DNA from: Sporichthyaceae bacterium
GTDB taxonomy: Bacteria > Actinomycetota > Actinomycetes > Sporichthyales > Sporichthyaceae
DNA: 63,795 nucleotides
NCBI GenBank assembly: GCA_036493475.1
Contig: DASXPS010000165.1
Span: forward strand, 1 to 63,795
Direction: 5' to 3'
Shown here: piece after piece, positions 51,859 to 60,580 of the stretch
Layout: each line of letters starts with the position of its first letter
Numbering within the stretch: the stretch's first letter is position 1
Notes under the pieces: generated by a model
Told to the model about the DNA's origin: nothing
Seen by the model: the letters and a program-made list of their open reading frames with translations, nothing else
The model's database searches: none
Position numbers and translations under genes: made by a program

Positions 51859-54800
51859 GGCGACCCGCGCCGTTCCGCGGCGAACACCGGCGCCCACACG
51901 GTGGCAGCCATCGTCGCCAACCGCGCGATGCCGAGGTCGGCCAAGGTCGCGTCCCGACCCCAGACCAGTCGGTGCGCGTCCTCGACGACCTCCCCGCCCC
52001 AGCGGGTACGCCATTCCCGTTCCGCCGCGGCCAACGCGTTGTCCGGGTTCATGCCGCGGTGCACGGCGAGGGCGTAGGCGTGCGCGGTGTTCACCGGCAA
52101 CGGCAGCGGAGCGCGGCGGCCCTCGTCGGCGAGCGCGATCAACTCGGCCAACGCCGCGGTGGCCACCTCGGCGGACACCGGTCCGAACACCTTGCGTGCG
52201 GCGTCCTTACGGTCCCGACCGGCCACCACGGCCTGCCAGGCCCGGCCGGGTCGCGACACGGTCAATGCCAGCAGGTCCATCCACGCGCCGAGCAGATGCT
52301 TGGCCGCCACCTTCGAGTACGAGACCCGCAGCACCGTGTCCCCGCGCACGCCACCGACCGTGCCGCGTAGCGTGCGTGCGACGCCGACCACGCGCAGGTC
52401 CACGTCGACGTCCAGGTTCTCCGCGGAGACCGCCAGGTAGGGCCGGGCCAGCACCGCGACGGTCTCCGCCGTGCTGCCGATGCGTTTCGCCTCCCGCTCG
52501 CCCAATGCGGCCGGCGGCAACGCGCCCCGGCGTTGCTCGATCGCGATGCAGTGACCCGGTGGTACGTCCCGCAACCGGGCGGCCAAAAACCGATCGCCGA
52601 TCTCCCACTCGGCCAGCCCGCTGAGCTCCACCGGCAGCGTCGCGGGTGGTTCGGGGTCCTCGGTGGACAACCGCACGCCGAGGCGTTGCTCCAGGAATCC
52701 GCGCGCCGGGCTGAGCAGCATGCGGCGCAGGTCGTTCAGCTCCACGTCGCCCGCGGGCAAAGCCGGCAACGGCTCGGCGACCAGCCGGGGCCGGGGGCGG
52801 CGTTCGGAGAGCATCGCCCGGGCGCCGGCCAACGCGGCGGGGTCAAAGCTGACGGTACGTCGGATCGTGCCGCCGGCGCCCACCCCAAAGTTGCGTGGGT
52901 CGAACGGCTGCAGCGGGTGACGCACCGTCACGGCATCGCGTACCCGGCCGCCATCGGGCAGCCGGGCCACGGTGCCCAGTGCATCCGCCAGTTCACCCAG
53001 CGGAACGGCGGGCGGCACCGCCAAGCCGGTGCGTTCGTCGGCCCCGGTGTACAGCACGATCAGGTGCTCGCCGGCCGCACACACCGCGTCCAGCAACAGT
53101 TGGCGGTCCTCCGCCCGCGGGTCGCGTTCCCCATCGCGCGGGGCGCGGGCCAGCAGGTCGTCGCCGTCCACCACCCCCGCCCGGGGGAACGCCGCGTCGT
53201 CCAGTCCGAGCAGCACCACCACCCGGTGCGGTACCGAGCGCATCGGCACCAACGTGCAGACAGTCAAGGTGCCGGTGCGGAACCCGGATCGAGTGGGCCG
53301 GCCGGAGGCGCGGGCGGCCCACAACGCGGTCATGTCCTTCAGGCTCAGCTCGATGTCGGAATCGCCCGCCGCTTCGGCGATCTCGGCCACCTCGGTGGTG
53401 AGCGCCGCGCCCTGCCAGGACTCCAGCGGCGCGGCCACCGCGAGTACCGCGTCGGCGAGTGACCGGGTCCATTCGGCCACCGGCTGCGCAGACGTGAACG
53501 CGAGCACCGCGGCATGCACCCGGTCAATGAATTCGGCGAACCGGCCGAGGCGGTCCAGGTCCGCGGAGTCCACGTCGTCCACCGGGACCGCGTCGGCCAG
53601 CCACCCGCTGCCGTCCTCCATGGCGGCGCCGAGCAACAACCGGTCCAGCCCGTCCCGCCAGGTGCCCTGCGCGGTGTTGGACAGCTTGTACCGCGCGCGG
53701 TGTGGGCCGTCGAGCCCCCAACAGATGCACGCATCGGCGACCCAGCCGCGCAGCCGCGCGACGTCGTCATCATCGAAACCGAAGCGGCGGCGCACCGCGG
53801 GGGAGGAGGCCAGGTCCAACATGTCCGGCACGGTGACCCGACCGGCGGCCAGCCGTAGCAACGTCGCGGCCACCGCGAACAACGGATTTGCGCTGTGCGC
53901 GGACCGGTCGGCCAGCCGCACCGCGAGTGCGGCGGCCGGGTGCGCGAGCGCCGCGTGCTCCTCGGCGTCGACCCCGCCGCCGAACGCCGCGGCGATCAAC
54001 GGCGCGAACTCCTCCACGTCCGGGCACATCACCACGATGTCCCGTGGCTGCAGACTCGCATCGGCCGCCAGCCGTTCCAACACCACCTCGCGCAGCACCT
54101 CGACCTGCCGGGTGCGGCCGTGGCAGGCGTGGAAGGCGACGCTGGTGTCGTCGCGATCCAACGGCAGGGCAGTGGCGGGCACCGCGTCCAGGGCCAGCGC
54201 CACCTGTAACCGGCCGAGCAGGGTGTCCGGCCGGGGCGGCGCCGGAAGCACGTGATCGACCAGGTCCGGCGCGAGCGCCAACAATCGTCGCTGCAACGCC
54301 TGGACATCGCGGGACAACGAGATCAGCAACGGGTGGTGGCCCTCCCGGCCCTCGGCCACCGCGGCCCACAACGCCGGGGAGGCGTGGTTCAGCCACAGGT
54401 GCACCTCGCGGTGCCCGGCCAACGCGGCCAGCACCTGCAGCCGGGAGGTCGACAACCGGTTCGCGCCATAGACGGAGAACCGCTCCGGCAACGCCGCCAG
54501 CTCCGGGTGTGCGTGCAACCGGGCCAACGCCGCGGGCAGTTGCTCGGCCGGCGCCGGCCCACCGATCCGCTCCCGCAGCATCCGCCAGATCCGCGGCTGC
54601 CAGCGCAGATCCGGCGGCAATGGGTCGGTCTCGGTGTCGTCCAGCCCGGCCGCCCAGCCGGCCAGCATCCCCGGCCGCTCGCGGCCGTAGCGCACGAACG
54701 TCGCGGCCAACCGCGCCGCGGCGGGGAACCGGCGGTCGCCCTCGGCGAGCCGGCGGGCGAGTCGTTCGTCGGCGCCGTCCAGCACCGCGAGCAGCGGCCA

Positions 54801-55097
54801 CACCAACCGCTCGGCGTCCCACGGATCCCCGTCATCGGCGGCATCCGGCAGGGCCGCGGCCAATGCCGCGTCCAGCAGCGGACCGGGCGCGGGGAACAGC
54901 ACGTTCGCGCACACCCCCGCCCCGCCGTCGCCCGCACCGAGCACGTGCGACAGCCGCTGGGCGAGCCAGCGCTCCACACCCTTGGCGGGCACCGCGACGA
55001 TCTCCGCGGCGAACACATCGCCGACCGGAGTGCCGAGCAACGCGGCCAGGCCCTCGACCAGAACGTCCGCATCCGCGGACCGGTGCACGTGCAACAT
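51855..55097 (-). CDS. recC: Exodeoxyribonuclease V gamma subunit RecC
   Basis: 1080 residues, the usual RecC length. The N terminus MLHVHRSADADVLVEGLAAL, IVAVPAKGVERWLAQRLSH and FSVYGANRLSTSRLQVLAAL are diagnostic, as are RDIVVMCPDVEEFAPLIAAA and VVVLLGLDDAAFPRAGVVDG. The ATG has AAGGTGAG 5 nt upstream. RecC holds the complex together and reads Chi in E. coli; the recognition sequence here is unknown. It is first in the operon. Confidence 0.92.
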   Translation of the reverse strand: MLHVHRSADADVLVEGLAALLGTPVGDVFAAEIVAVPAKGVERWLAQRLSHVLGAGDGGAGVCANVLFPAPGPLLDAALAAALPDAADDGDPWDAERLVWPLLAVLDGADERLARRLAEGDRRFPAAARLAATFVRYGRERPGMLAGWAAGLDDTETDPLPPDLRWQPRIWRMLRERIGGPAPAEQLPAALARLHAHPELAALPERFSVYGANRLSTSRLQVLAALAGHREVHLWLNHASPALWAAVAEGREGHHPLLISLSRDVQALQRRLLALAPDLVDHVLPAPPRPDTLLGRLQVALALDAVPATALPLDRDDTSVAFHACHGRTRQVEVLREVVLERLAADASLQPRDIVVMCPDVEEFAPLIAAAFGGGVDAEEHAALAHPAAALAVRLADRSAHSANPLFAVAATLLRLAAGRVTVPDMLDLASSPAVRRRFGFDDDDVARLRGWVADACICWGLDGPHRARYKLSNTAQGTWRDGLDRLLLGAAMEDGSGWLADAVPVDDVDSADLDRLGRFAEFIDRVHAAVLAFTSAQPVAEWTRSLADAVLAVAAPLESWQGAALTTEVAEIAEAAGDSDIELSLKDMTALWAARASGRPTRSGFRTGTLTVCTLVPMRSVPHRVVVLLGLDDAAFPRAGVVDGDDLLARAPRDGERDPRAEDRQLLLDAVCAAGEHLIVLYTGADERTGLAVPPAVPLGELADALGTVARLPDGGRVRDAVTVRHPLQPFDPRNFGVGAGGTIRRTVSFDPAALAGARAMLSERRPRPRLVAEPLPALPAGDVELNDLRRMLLSPARGFLEQRLGVRLSTEDPEPPATLPVELSGLAEWEIGDRFLAARLRDVPPGHCIAIEQRRGALPPAALGEREAKRIGSTAETVAVLARPYLAVSAENLDVDVDLRVVGVARTLRGTVGGVRGDTVLRVSYSKVAAKHLLGAWMDLLALTVSRPGRAWQAVVAGRDRKDAARKVFGPVSAEVATAALAELIALADEGRRAPLPLPVNTAHAYALAVHRGMNPDNALAAAEREWRTRWGGEVVEDAHRLVWGRDATLADLGIARLATMAATVWAPVFAAERRGSP

Positions 55098-55168
55098 CGC
55101 CGCTCACCTTCTCAGCAGCCACCGACAACTCCTACGTCGCATCCACCACCCACCCCCCGTCCGCCCTT

Positions 55169-55210
55169 GGCGTGTGGGGCTATCACGCGCCGTGGATAGC
55201 CCCACACGCC
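55169..55210. other. Strong hairpin in the recC / PLP-enzyme divergent region
   Basis: A perfect 16-bp inverted repeat, GGCGTGTGGGGCTATC (55169-55184) and GATAGCCCCACACGCC (55195-55210), with a 10-nt loop that can extend the stem past a 1-nt bulge. It lies in the 152-bp gap between divergent gene starts, ending 40 nt before the plus-strand ATG. It looks like a terminator but there is no gene 3' end on either side. Confidence 0.75.
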
Positions 55211-55249
55211 ATGAGAGGTGTGGTGTTGGCGGGGTGGAACGATGCGCGG

Positions 55250-56311
55250 ATGCTGCTGCCCGACGGACTGCGCACCCCGGCGCTGCTGGTCGACCTGGAC
55301 CGGCTGGAGGCCAACGTGGCGGGCATGGCCGCTCGGGCGGCCGAGGCCGGCTTCGCGCTGCGCCCGCACGCCAAGACCCACAAGTGTCTGCAGGTCGGGC
55401 AGCGACAACTGGCCGCCGGCGCCGCTGGACTGACCGTGGCCACGGTCGCCGAGGCCGAGGTGTTCGCGACGATCTGCCCGGACCTTTTCATTGCCTATCC
55501 GCTCTGGGTGGACGCCGAGCGCGGCGCCCGGCTGCGCGGGCTGCGCGAGCGGGTCAGGTTGTCGGTGGGCGTGGACTCCGCGGAGGGCGCCGCGGCCCTG
55601 GCCCGGCAGGCCGGCGCCGGCCTGGACGTCCTGGTGGAGATCGACAGCGGTCATCACCGCACCGGGGTCACGCCCGACCGGGCCGGTGAGGTAGCGGCCG
55701 CTGCGGCCCGGGCTGGGCTGGTGGTGCGCGGGGTGTTCACCTTCCCCGGCCATTCCTACGCGCCCGGCGCGGGCGCGCCCGCCGCGCATGACGAAGCGCA
55801 GGCGTTGGCGGCCGCAGCCGCGGCGCTGCACGCCGTGGGCCTGGACGCGGTGATCCGCAGCGGCGGCTCCACCCCGAGCATCGGCCACACCTCGGGTGGG
55901 ACGGTCACCGAGGCCCGCCCCGGTGTCTATGTATTCGGTGACACCCAGCAGCTCGAACTCGGCGCGATCGGTCCGGACCACCTCGCGTTGGTCGCGGTCG
56001 GCACCGTCGTGCACCGCGGCCCGGAGAAGGTGGTGCTGGACGCGGGCAGCAAAGTGTTGGGCGCGGACCGACCGGCGTGGGCGTCCGGATTCGGTTACCT
56101 GCCGGCCCACCCCGAGGCCGCGGTCATTGGATTGTCCGAACACCACGCGACATTGCGCTGGCCGGGTGAACTTCCGGAGCTCGGCAGCCCGGTTGCGGTG
56201 GTCCCGAACCACGTCTGCAACGCGGTGAACCTGGCCGATGAGCTGCTGATCACGCGTGCGGGCCGCGTGATCGAGGCCTGGCCGGTCGCCGCACGCGGGG
56301 CAAATACCTGA
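55250..56311 (+). CDS. Fold-type III PLP enzyme, D-threonine aldolase / D-serine dehydratase (DSD1)-like
   Basis: 353 residues. The N terminus (LRTPALLVDLDRLEANVAGM) and FALRPHAKTHKC, with the PLP lysine, are typical of the alanine-racemase-fold D-threonine aldolase/DSD1 group. VEIDSGHHRTGV and the C-terminal zinc motif VPNHVCNAVNLADE (His and Cys) support it. The reaction is either aldol cleavage of D-3-hydroxyamino acids or dehydration of D-serine. The ATG at 55250 was chosen; starts at 55211-55226 are in frame and cannot be excluded. Confidence 0.8.
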   Translation: MLLPDGLRTPALLVDLDRLEANVAGMAARAAEAGFALRPHAKTHKCLQVGQRQLAAGAAGLTVATVAEAEVFATICPDLFIAYPLWVDAERGARLRGLRERVRLSVGVDSAEGAAALARQAGAGLDVLVEIDSGHHRTGVTPDRAGEVAAAAARAGLVVRGVFTFPGHSYAPGAGAPAAHDEAQALAAAAAALHAVGLDAVIRSGGSTPSIGHTSGGTVTEARPGVYVFGDTQQLELGAIGPDHLALVAVGTVVHRGPEKVVLDAGSKVLGADRPAWASGFGYLPAHPEAAVIGLSEHHATLRWPGELPELGSPVAVVPNHVCNAVNLADELLITRAGRVIEAWPVAARGANT

Positions 56312-56482
56312 CGGGACGAAAACTCGGGCGCCGCGCCCTTGCCGGGTCCGAACGGGGCAATCCCGGACCGCTTTCCACAATTCGTCATTCCACGACGGTG
56401 CCCACATTTGCGCGCATAGCCTGCGCGCACGGTTCAGGGCAGTTGAGGGGATGTCGCGACACCGGGGGGAGCGGGATGCAAC

Positions 56483-58408
56483 GTGGCCATTGAGCGCGTG
56501 CGGGTGCGTCTGGTCGCCCTTGCGGCATTTGCCGCGCTCGGCGTCGCCGCGTTCGGCCCGGCCGCGGCCGCGACCCGGGCGGTGCCCGGCCCGCGCTGGG
56601 TGCAGGTACAGGCCGCGCAGCGCGCGGATGCGCACCCGTTCCGCTCGGAGGTGCTGCACAACCGGTACCTGATCACGTTCGACCCCCGGACCAGCAACGA
56701 CGAGGTGGGCAGCGCGCTGCGGCACGCCGAGGCGGCGGGTGGCGAGGCCTACTACCGCTACTCCCGCGCGGTGAAGGGCTTCGCGGCCGAGCTCACGCCG
56801 GAGGCGCTGCGCCGACTGCGCACCGATCCGTCGGTGGCCGGCATCGAGCCGGACGCAACGATCGCCATCGCGTCCAGCGAACCCAACCCGCCCAGCTGGG
56901 GGCTGGACCGCATCGATCAGCACACGCTGCCCCTGGACAACGACTACAGCTGGTCGGAAACCGGTAAGGGCGTCACCGCTTACATCATCGACACCGGCAT
57001 CCGGTCCACCCACCAGGACCTCGCGGGTCGCGTACTACCGGGGTACAACATCGTCGATGACGGCCATGGCACCGAGGACTGCAACGGACACGGCACGCAC
57101 GTCTCCGGCACCGTCGGCGGCACCACCTACGGCGTGGCCAAGCAGATCGATCTGGTGCCGGTGCGCGTGCTGGACTGCGACGGCACCGGGACCATCTCCG
57201 GCGTGGTCAAGGGTGTGGACTGGGTGACGGCTCATCACGACGGTCCGTCGGTGGCCAACATGAGCCTCGGTGGGGTCACCTCCGACACCCTGGACGCCGC
57301 GGTCGCGAACTCGATCGCGCACGGGGTCAACTACGTGGTGGCCGCGGGCAACGACGACGACGAGGCCTGCGCGTACTCACCGGGCCGGGTACCCGCGGTG
57401 ATCACGGTGGGCGCCGTCGGGCGCACCGACGCCCGCGCGGAGTTCTCCAACTACGGCCAGTGTGTGGACCTGTGGGCGCCGGGTGAGGACATCGTGTCCG
57501 ACTACGGCACCGGCGACAGCGACATCTCCACGCTGTCCGGCACCTCGATGGCCTCCCCGCACGTGGCCGGTGTGGTCGCCCAGTACCTGCAGGCCAATCC
57601 GAATGCCACCCCGGCACAGGTGCACGCCGCGATCGTCGGGTCCAGCAGCCCCAACGTGCTCTCCGACCTCGGCGACGGCTCGCCGAACAAAATGTTGTTC
57701 TCGCTGCTGCCCGCGCTGCTGAGCGGGCACGGCCCGACGATCAACCCGCCGCTGATGGTGCTGGGCCCGGCCACGACAAAGTCGGACGTGTCCGCGCCGG
57801 TGCAAATCCTGCTCGGGGCCGGCACCGATCCGGCCGAGGCGATCAAGAGCTACGAACTGCAACGCAGCGATGACGCCGGCAAGACCTGGTCCGACATCCC
57901 GTTGCCACAGCCGTTGGCCCGATCCGTGGTCACCACCATGAACACCCGCACCGTGCTGCTGCGCGCCCGCGCCCTGGATCCCGCGGGTCACGCGGGACCG
58001 TGGGCCACCGGCCCCACGGCGCAGTTCACGCTGTCCGACCAGAACACCCGCACCGCCTACGCGCCGAGCGCTCGGTGGTTCAGCGTCAACGTGCCCGACG
58101 CGCAGGACGGCACCCTGGCGATGAGCAGCGACGACGGTGCCACCGCCACGTTCACCTTCACCGGCACCCAGTTCGCCTGGATCGCCGACGAGTCCAGCGC
58201 CCGCGGCCAGGCCGCGGTGATTATCGATGGTGTGCAACAGGCCGTGGTCGACCTCTACTCGGTCACCCCCGGCGCGCAGCGCGTCGCCTACCTGGGCACC
58301 GGGCTGGCGTCCGGCGCCCACACCGTGATGATCAAGGTTCTGCACCGCAAGAACGCCGCGTCCACCGGCTACCTGGTCGGGGTGGACGGCTGGGCCACCG
58401 CCGGCTGA
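56483..58408 (+). CDS. Secreted subtilisin-like serine protease (S8)
   Basis: 641 residues. A signal peptide ([20 protein letters not shown]) is followed by an inhibitor-I9-like propeptide ([20 protein letters not shown]) and then the S8 domain. The triad is Asp170 (YIIDTGI), His203 ([10 protein letters not shown]) and Ser355 ([12 protein letters not shown]), with AAGND for the oxyanion Asn. The C-terminal 230 residues are a beta-rich extension with two fibronectin-like segments. The GTG start was accepted as the first codon ahead of the signal peptide; the SD is distant. It is an extracellular protease. Confidence 0.92.
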   Translation: MAIERVRVRLVALAAFAALGVAAFGPAAAATRAVPGPRWVQVQAAQRADAHPFRSEVLHNRYLITFDPRTSNDEVGSALRHAEAAGGEAYYRYSRAVKGFAAELTPEALRRLRTDPSVAGIEPDATIAIASSEPNPPSWGLDRIDQHTLPLDNDYSWSETGKGVTAYIIDTGIRSTHQDLAGRVLPGYNIVDDGHGTEDCNGHGTHVSGTVGGTTYGVAKQIDLVPVRVLDCDGTGTISGVVKGVDWVTAHHDGPSVANMSLGGVTSDTLDAAVANSIAHGVNYVVAAGNDDDEACAYSPGRVPAVITVGAVGRTDARAEFSNYGQCVDLWAPGEDIVSDYGTGDSDISTLSGTSMASPHVAGVVAQYLQANPNATPAQVHAAIVGSSSPNVLSDLGDGSPNKMLFSLLPALLSGHGPTINPPLMVLGPATTKSDVSAPVQILLGAGTDPAEAIKSYELQRSDDAGKTWSDIPLPQPLARSVVTTMNTRTVLLRARALDPAGHAGPWATGPTAQFTLSDQNTRTAYAPSARWFSVNVPDAQDGTLAMSSDDGATATFTFTGTQFAWIADESSARGQAAVIIDGVQQAVVDLYSVTPGAQRVAYLGTGLASGAHTVMIKVLHRKNAASTGYLVGVDGWATAG

Positions 58409-58418
58409 CGGCGAGGTA

Positions 58419-59159
58419 TCAGGCGCCGCACGCGGCGGCGTGCCGGACGGCATACCGGTCCGCCAACCCGTGCAGGGCGCCGGCGCAGTCCCCGGAAAAC
58501 GACGAGCCGTGCATGATCGCCAACGTGGTCGGGTTCAGCTCGGCCAGCCGCCGGATGGTCGGCGCGGTGTCCGGGGTCAACGAGGTGCCCCGGAACATGG
58601 TCTCGGCCGCATCGGCCGGCTCGACCACGTCGGATTCGGTCACCGCGGGCCCGCGGCCCAGATGGGCGAACAGGTCGCTGCAGAACAACGTGCCGGTGAC
58701 TTCCTCGTACAGCAACCGCGCGTCCCAGCCGTGCGGCACGTGCGGGGTGTCCAGGTGTCGCACTCGCTTGCCGCCGAGGTCGATCACCTCGCCGTCGGCC
58801 AGTGGTCGGGGCGGGCGGTCGGCGAGGTCGTTGAGCGAGACCATGCAGCCCATCGCGCCGTGCGCCACCTCGGCCTGTGGGGCAGCAGCCAGGAACGCGT
58901 TCATCCCGCCGCTCTCGTCGGCCTCCAGATGGTCGAAGGTGATCCAGCGCAGCGATTCGACCGGCAGCACGGTGGACACCGCGGCGCTGACCAGCGGGAA
59001 CATCGCCCGGTGCCCGCAGTGGAAGAGCAGCGGCTGCTCGGCCCGGATCAGGAACTGGTGGAAGGTGAACCCGGTCGGACCGATGTCCCGGACGAACGTG
59101 GCGATGCGAAATATGTCCTGGGCGATCTCGTCGATCGTGGTGTCCGGTGCGCCGTCCAT
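58419..59159 (-). CDS. Stand-alone diiron MBL-fold protein (flavodiiron/ODP-like, no flavodoxin)
   Basis: 246 residues. The metal motif HLEADESGG is the H-x-E-x-D signature of flavodiiron-type MBL domains, followed by TPHVPHGWDA (His), LFCSDLFAH (bridging Asp) and IMHGSSFSGD (last His). After H-x-E-x-D the usual His is Glu. The flavodoxin domain of true flavodiiron oxygen/NO reductases is missing, so it is closer to oxygen-binding diiron proteins. The ATG at 59159 was preferred for SD spacing; the preceding codon is also ATG. Confidence 0.78.
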   Translation of the reverse strand: MDGAPDTTIDEIAQDIFRIATFVRDIGPTGFTFHQFLIRAEQPLLFHCGHRAMFPLVSAAVSTVLPVESLRWITFDHLEADESGGMNAFLAAAPQAEVAHGAMGCMVSLNDLADRPPRPLADGEVIDLGGKRVRHLDTPHVPHGWDARLLYEEVTGTLFCSDLFAHLGRGPAVTESDVVEPADAAETMFRGTSLTPDTAPTIRRLAELNPTTLAIMHGSSFSGDCAGALHGLADRYAVRHAAACGA

Positions 59160-59309
59160 CATTTCTCCCTACCATGGGTTGCGGGTCCGTACGGGTGCGC
59201 CATGTGTCCCCGGGTCTCATTTGAAAAAGCCGTCGCGGGAACCCAGTTCGGCTGGGGCCGCGTTCGTGCGAAGCGCCGCGAGGCGACCATCGCACCACGA
59301 CGGACCCAG

Positions 59310-59338
59310 CCAGCCCACCGGTAACGCCGGTGGGCTGG
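59310..59338. terminator. Intrinsic terminator hairpin
   Basis: A perfect 12-bp stem, CCAGCCCACCGG (59310-59321) with CCGGTGGGCTGG (59327-59338), and a 5-nt TAACG loop. It lies 5 nt beyond the stop codon of the glycerophosphodiesterase-like gene on the minus strand. The T-rich flank (TGTTCTT) is on the plus-strand side. Confidence 0.75.
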
Positions 59339-59343
59339 TGTTC

Positions 59344-59994
59344 TTAACGGCTCGCGGCCACCCGACGTAACACCTCGACGGAATCCGAGGTGACGCCGTC
59401 CACCCCGAGGTCGATCAGCGCCGTGGCCCGCGCCGAATCGTTCACCGTCCAGGTCATCACCGGTGTCCCGGCCGCGTGCAGCCGCGCCACCACCTCCGCG
59501 GTCAGCAACCGGTGTTGCACGGTCACCGCGGCGTCCGGCACCGGTGCTCCGGACAGCACGGTGGCCAGCGCGGTCGGGTCGGCCACCGTGCGCCAGGTGG
59601 GATAGCCGTGCCCGCGCAATGCCTCCAGCGTGTGCCAGCCCTTGGTGCTGACCAGGCAGCGTGCCGGGTCCAACCCGTCCGCGACGAGATACTCCACGAG
59701 TTCCGCCGCCGCCTCGCCGGTGTCGGTCTTCAGGTCCAGCAGGATCCGCGCCGGTTCCGGCACCATCGCCACCGCGCCGGCCAACGCGATCTCCCGCGCG
59801 GCTCGCCGCCGCACGGTCAGCGACCAGCGATCCCGGCGTAACCGACCCAGCCCGCCGAGCGGCAGGAAGTGCGAGCTGACCAGCACCCCGTCGATGGCCT
59901 GCACATCGATCTCGAACACCGACACCCCGAGCGCCACCAACTCCGCGCACCCGGCGGCCGAGGCCGGCGCGCGGTGCGCGATCGCCGTCACCAC
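59344..59994 (-). CDS. Glycerophosphodiester phosphodiesterase family protein
   Basis: 216 residues, short GDPD-type TIM barrel. VTAIAHRAPASA holds the first catalytic His, VSVFEIDVQAIDG the metal-binding Glu and Asp, and VLVSSHFLPLGG the second His. The family's HD pair is HF here, so one acidic residue is missing. KTDTGEAAAELVEYL and MTWTVNDSARATALIDLGVD, then GVTSD, are typical. It may hydrolyse glycerophosphodiesters from lipids. The GTG at 59994 was picked (an adjacent GTG is equally possible). Confidence 0.78.
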   Translation of the reverse strand: MVTAIAHRAPASAAGCAELVALGVSVFEIDVQAIDGVLVSSHFLPLGGLGRLRRDRWSLTVRRRAAREIALAGAVAMVPEPARILLDLKTDTGEAAAELVEYLVADGLDPARCLVSTKGWHTLEALRGHGYPTWRTVADPTALATVLSGAPVPDAAVTVQHRLLTAEVVARLHAAGTPVMTWTVNDSARATALIDLGVDGVTSDSVEVLRRVAASR

Positions 59995-60087
59995 GCGCCC
60001 AGCCTGCCAAGCCGCTGCGGCTATTCCGACGCCAGGTAGGACAGACTGGACCCAGCCAGCCACCGATCAGGAGAAGGTCAGGCACCC

Positions 60088-60552
60088 ATGTCGTTGCAGA
60101 AGGGCGAGCGAGCCCCGGACTTCGAGCTGCCCGACCAGGCCGGCACGCCGCGTCGGTTGACCGACCTGCTGGCCAGCGGTCCGGTGGTGCTGTTCTGGTT
60201 CCCGGCGGCGATGACCCCGGGGTGCACCAAGGAGGCCTGCCACTTCCGCGACCTCGCCGCGGAGTTCGCGAAGATCGGTGCGCAACGGATCGGCATCAGC
60301 ACCGACGACGTGACCAAGCAGAAGCAGTTTCACGACAAACACGGTTTCGACTACCCATTGTTGTCCGATGCCTCCGGTGCGGTCGCGGCGCAGTACGGGG
60401 TCAAACGTGCCGGGATGCTCGGACGGTTGGCGCCCACCAAGCGGGTCACCTATGTAATCGGCGCGGACCAGACGATCCTGGACGTGATCAGCTCGGAACT
60501 GAAGTTCGCCGACCACGCCGACAAGGCGTTGGCCACGCTCGGCGCCGGCTGA
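60088..60552 (+). CDS. Peroxiredoxin (BCP/AhpC-TSA type)
   Basis: 154 residues, thioredoxin fold. The peroxidatic Cys46 is in FPAAMTPGCTKEACHFRD, with Cys51 five residues on as resolving Cys, the atypical 2-Cys BCP/PrxQ pattern. RAPDFELPDQAGTPRRLTDL and the Arg in VKRAGM-type context are usual. It reduces peroxides with thioredoxin. AGGAGAAGG precedes the ATG. It is followed after 28 nt by two CBS-domain membrane proteins. Confidence 0.92.
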   Translation: MSLQKGERAPDFELPDQAGTPRRLTDLLASGPVVLFWFPAAMTPGCTKEACHFRDLAAEFAKIGAQRIGISTDDVTKQKQFHDKHGFDYPLLSDASGAVAAQYGVKRAGMLGRLAPTKRVTYVIGADQTILDVISSELKFADHADKALATLGAG

Positions 60553-60580
60553 CTTCGGGCCCCGGGAGCCGCGACCGACG

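Noticed and set aside
53888-55210. A long upstream extension of the PLP-enzyme frame across recC
   Set aside because: The extension is antisense to recC and Arg/Pro-rich, and homologues of the PLP enzyme begin at LRTPALLVDLD.
56409-56429. TGCGCGCA repeated around TAGCC, a possible CRISPR-like or regulatory repeat
   Set aside because: Only two 8-bp self-complementary units; no array or spacers. At most a short hairpin in the 171-bp gap before the subtilase gene, typical of GC-rich DNA.
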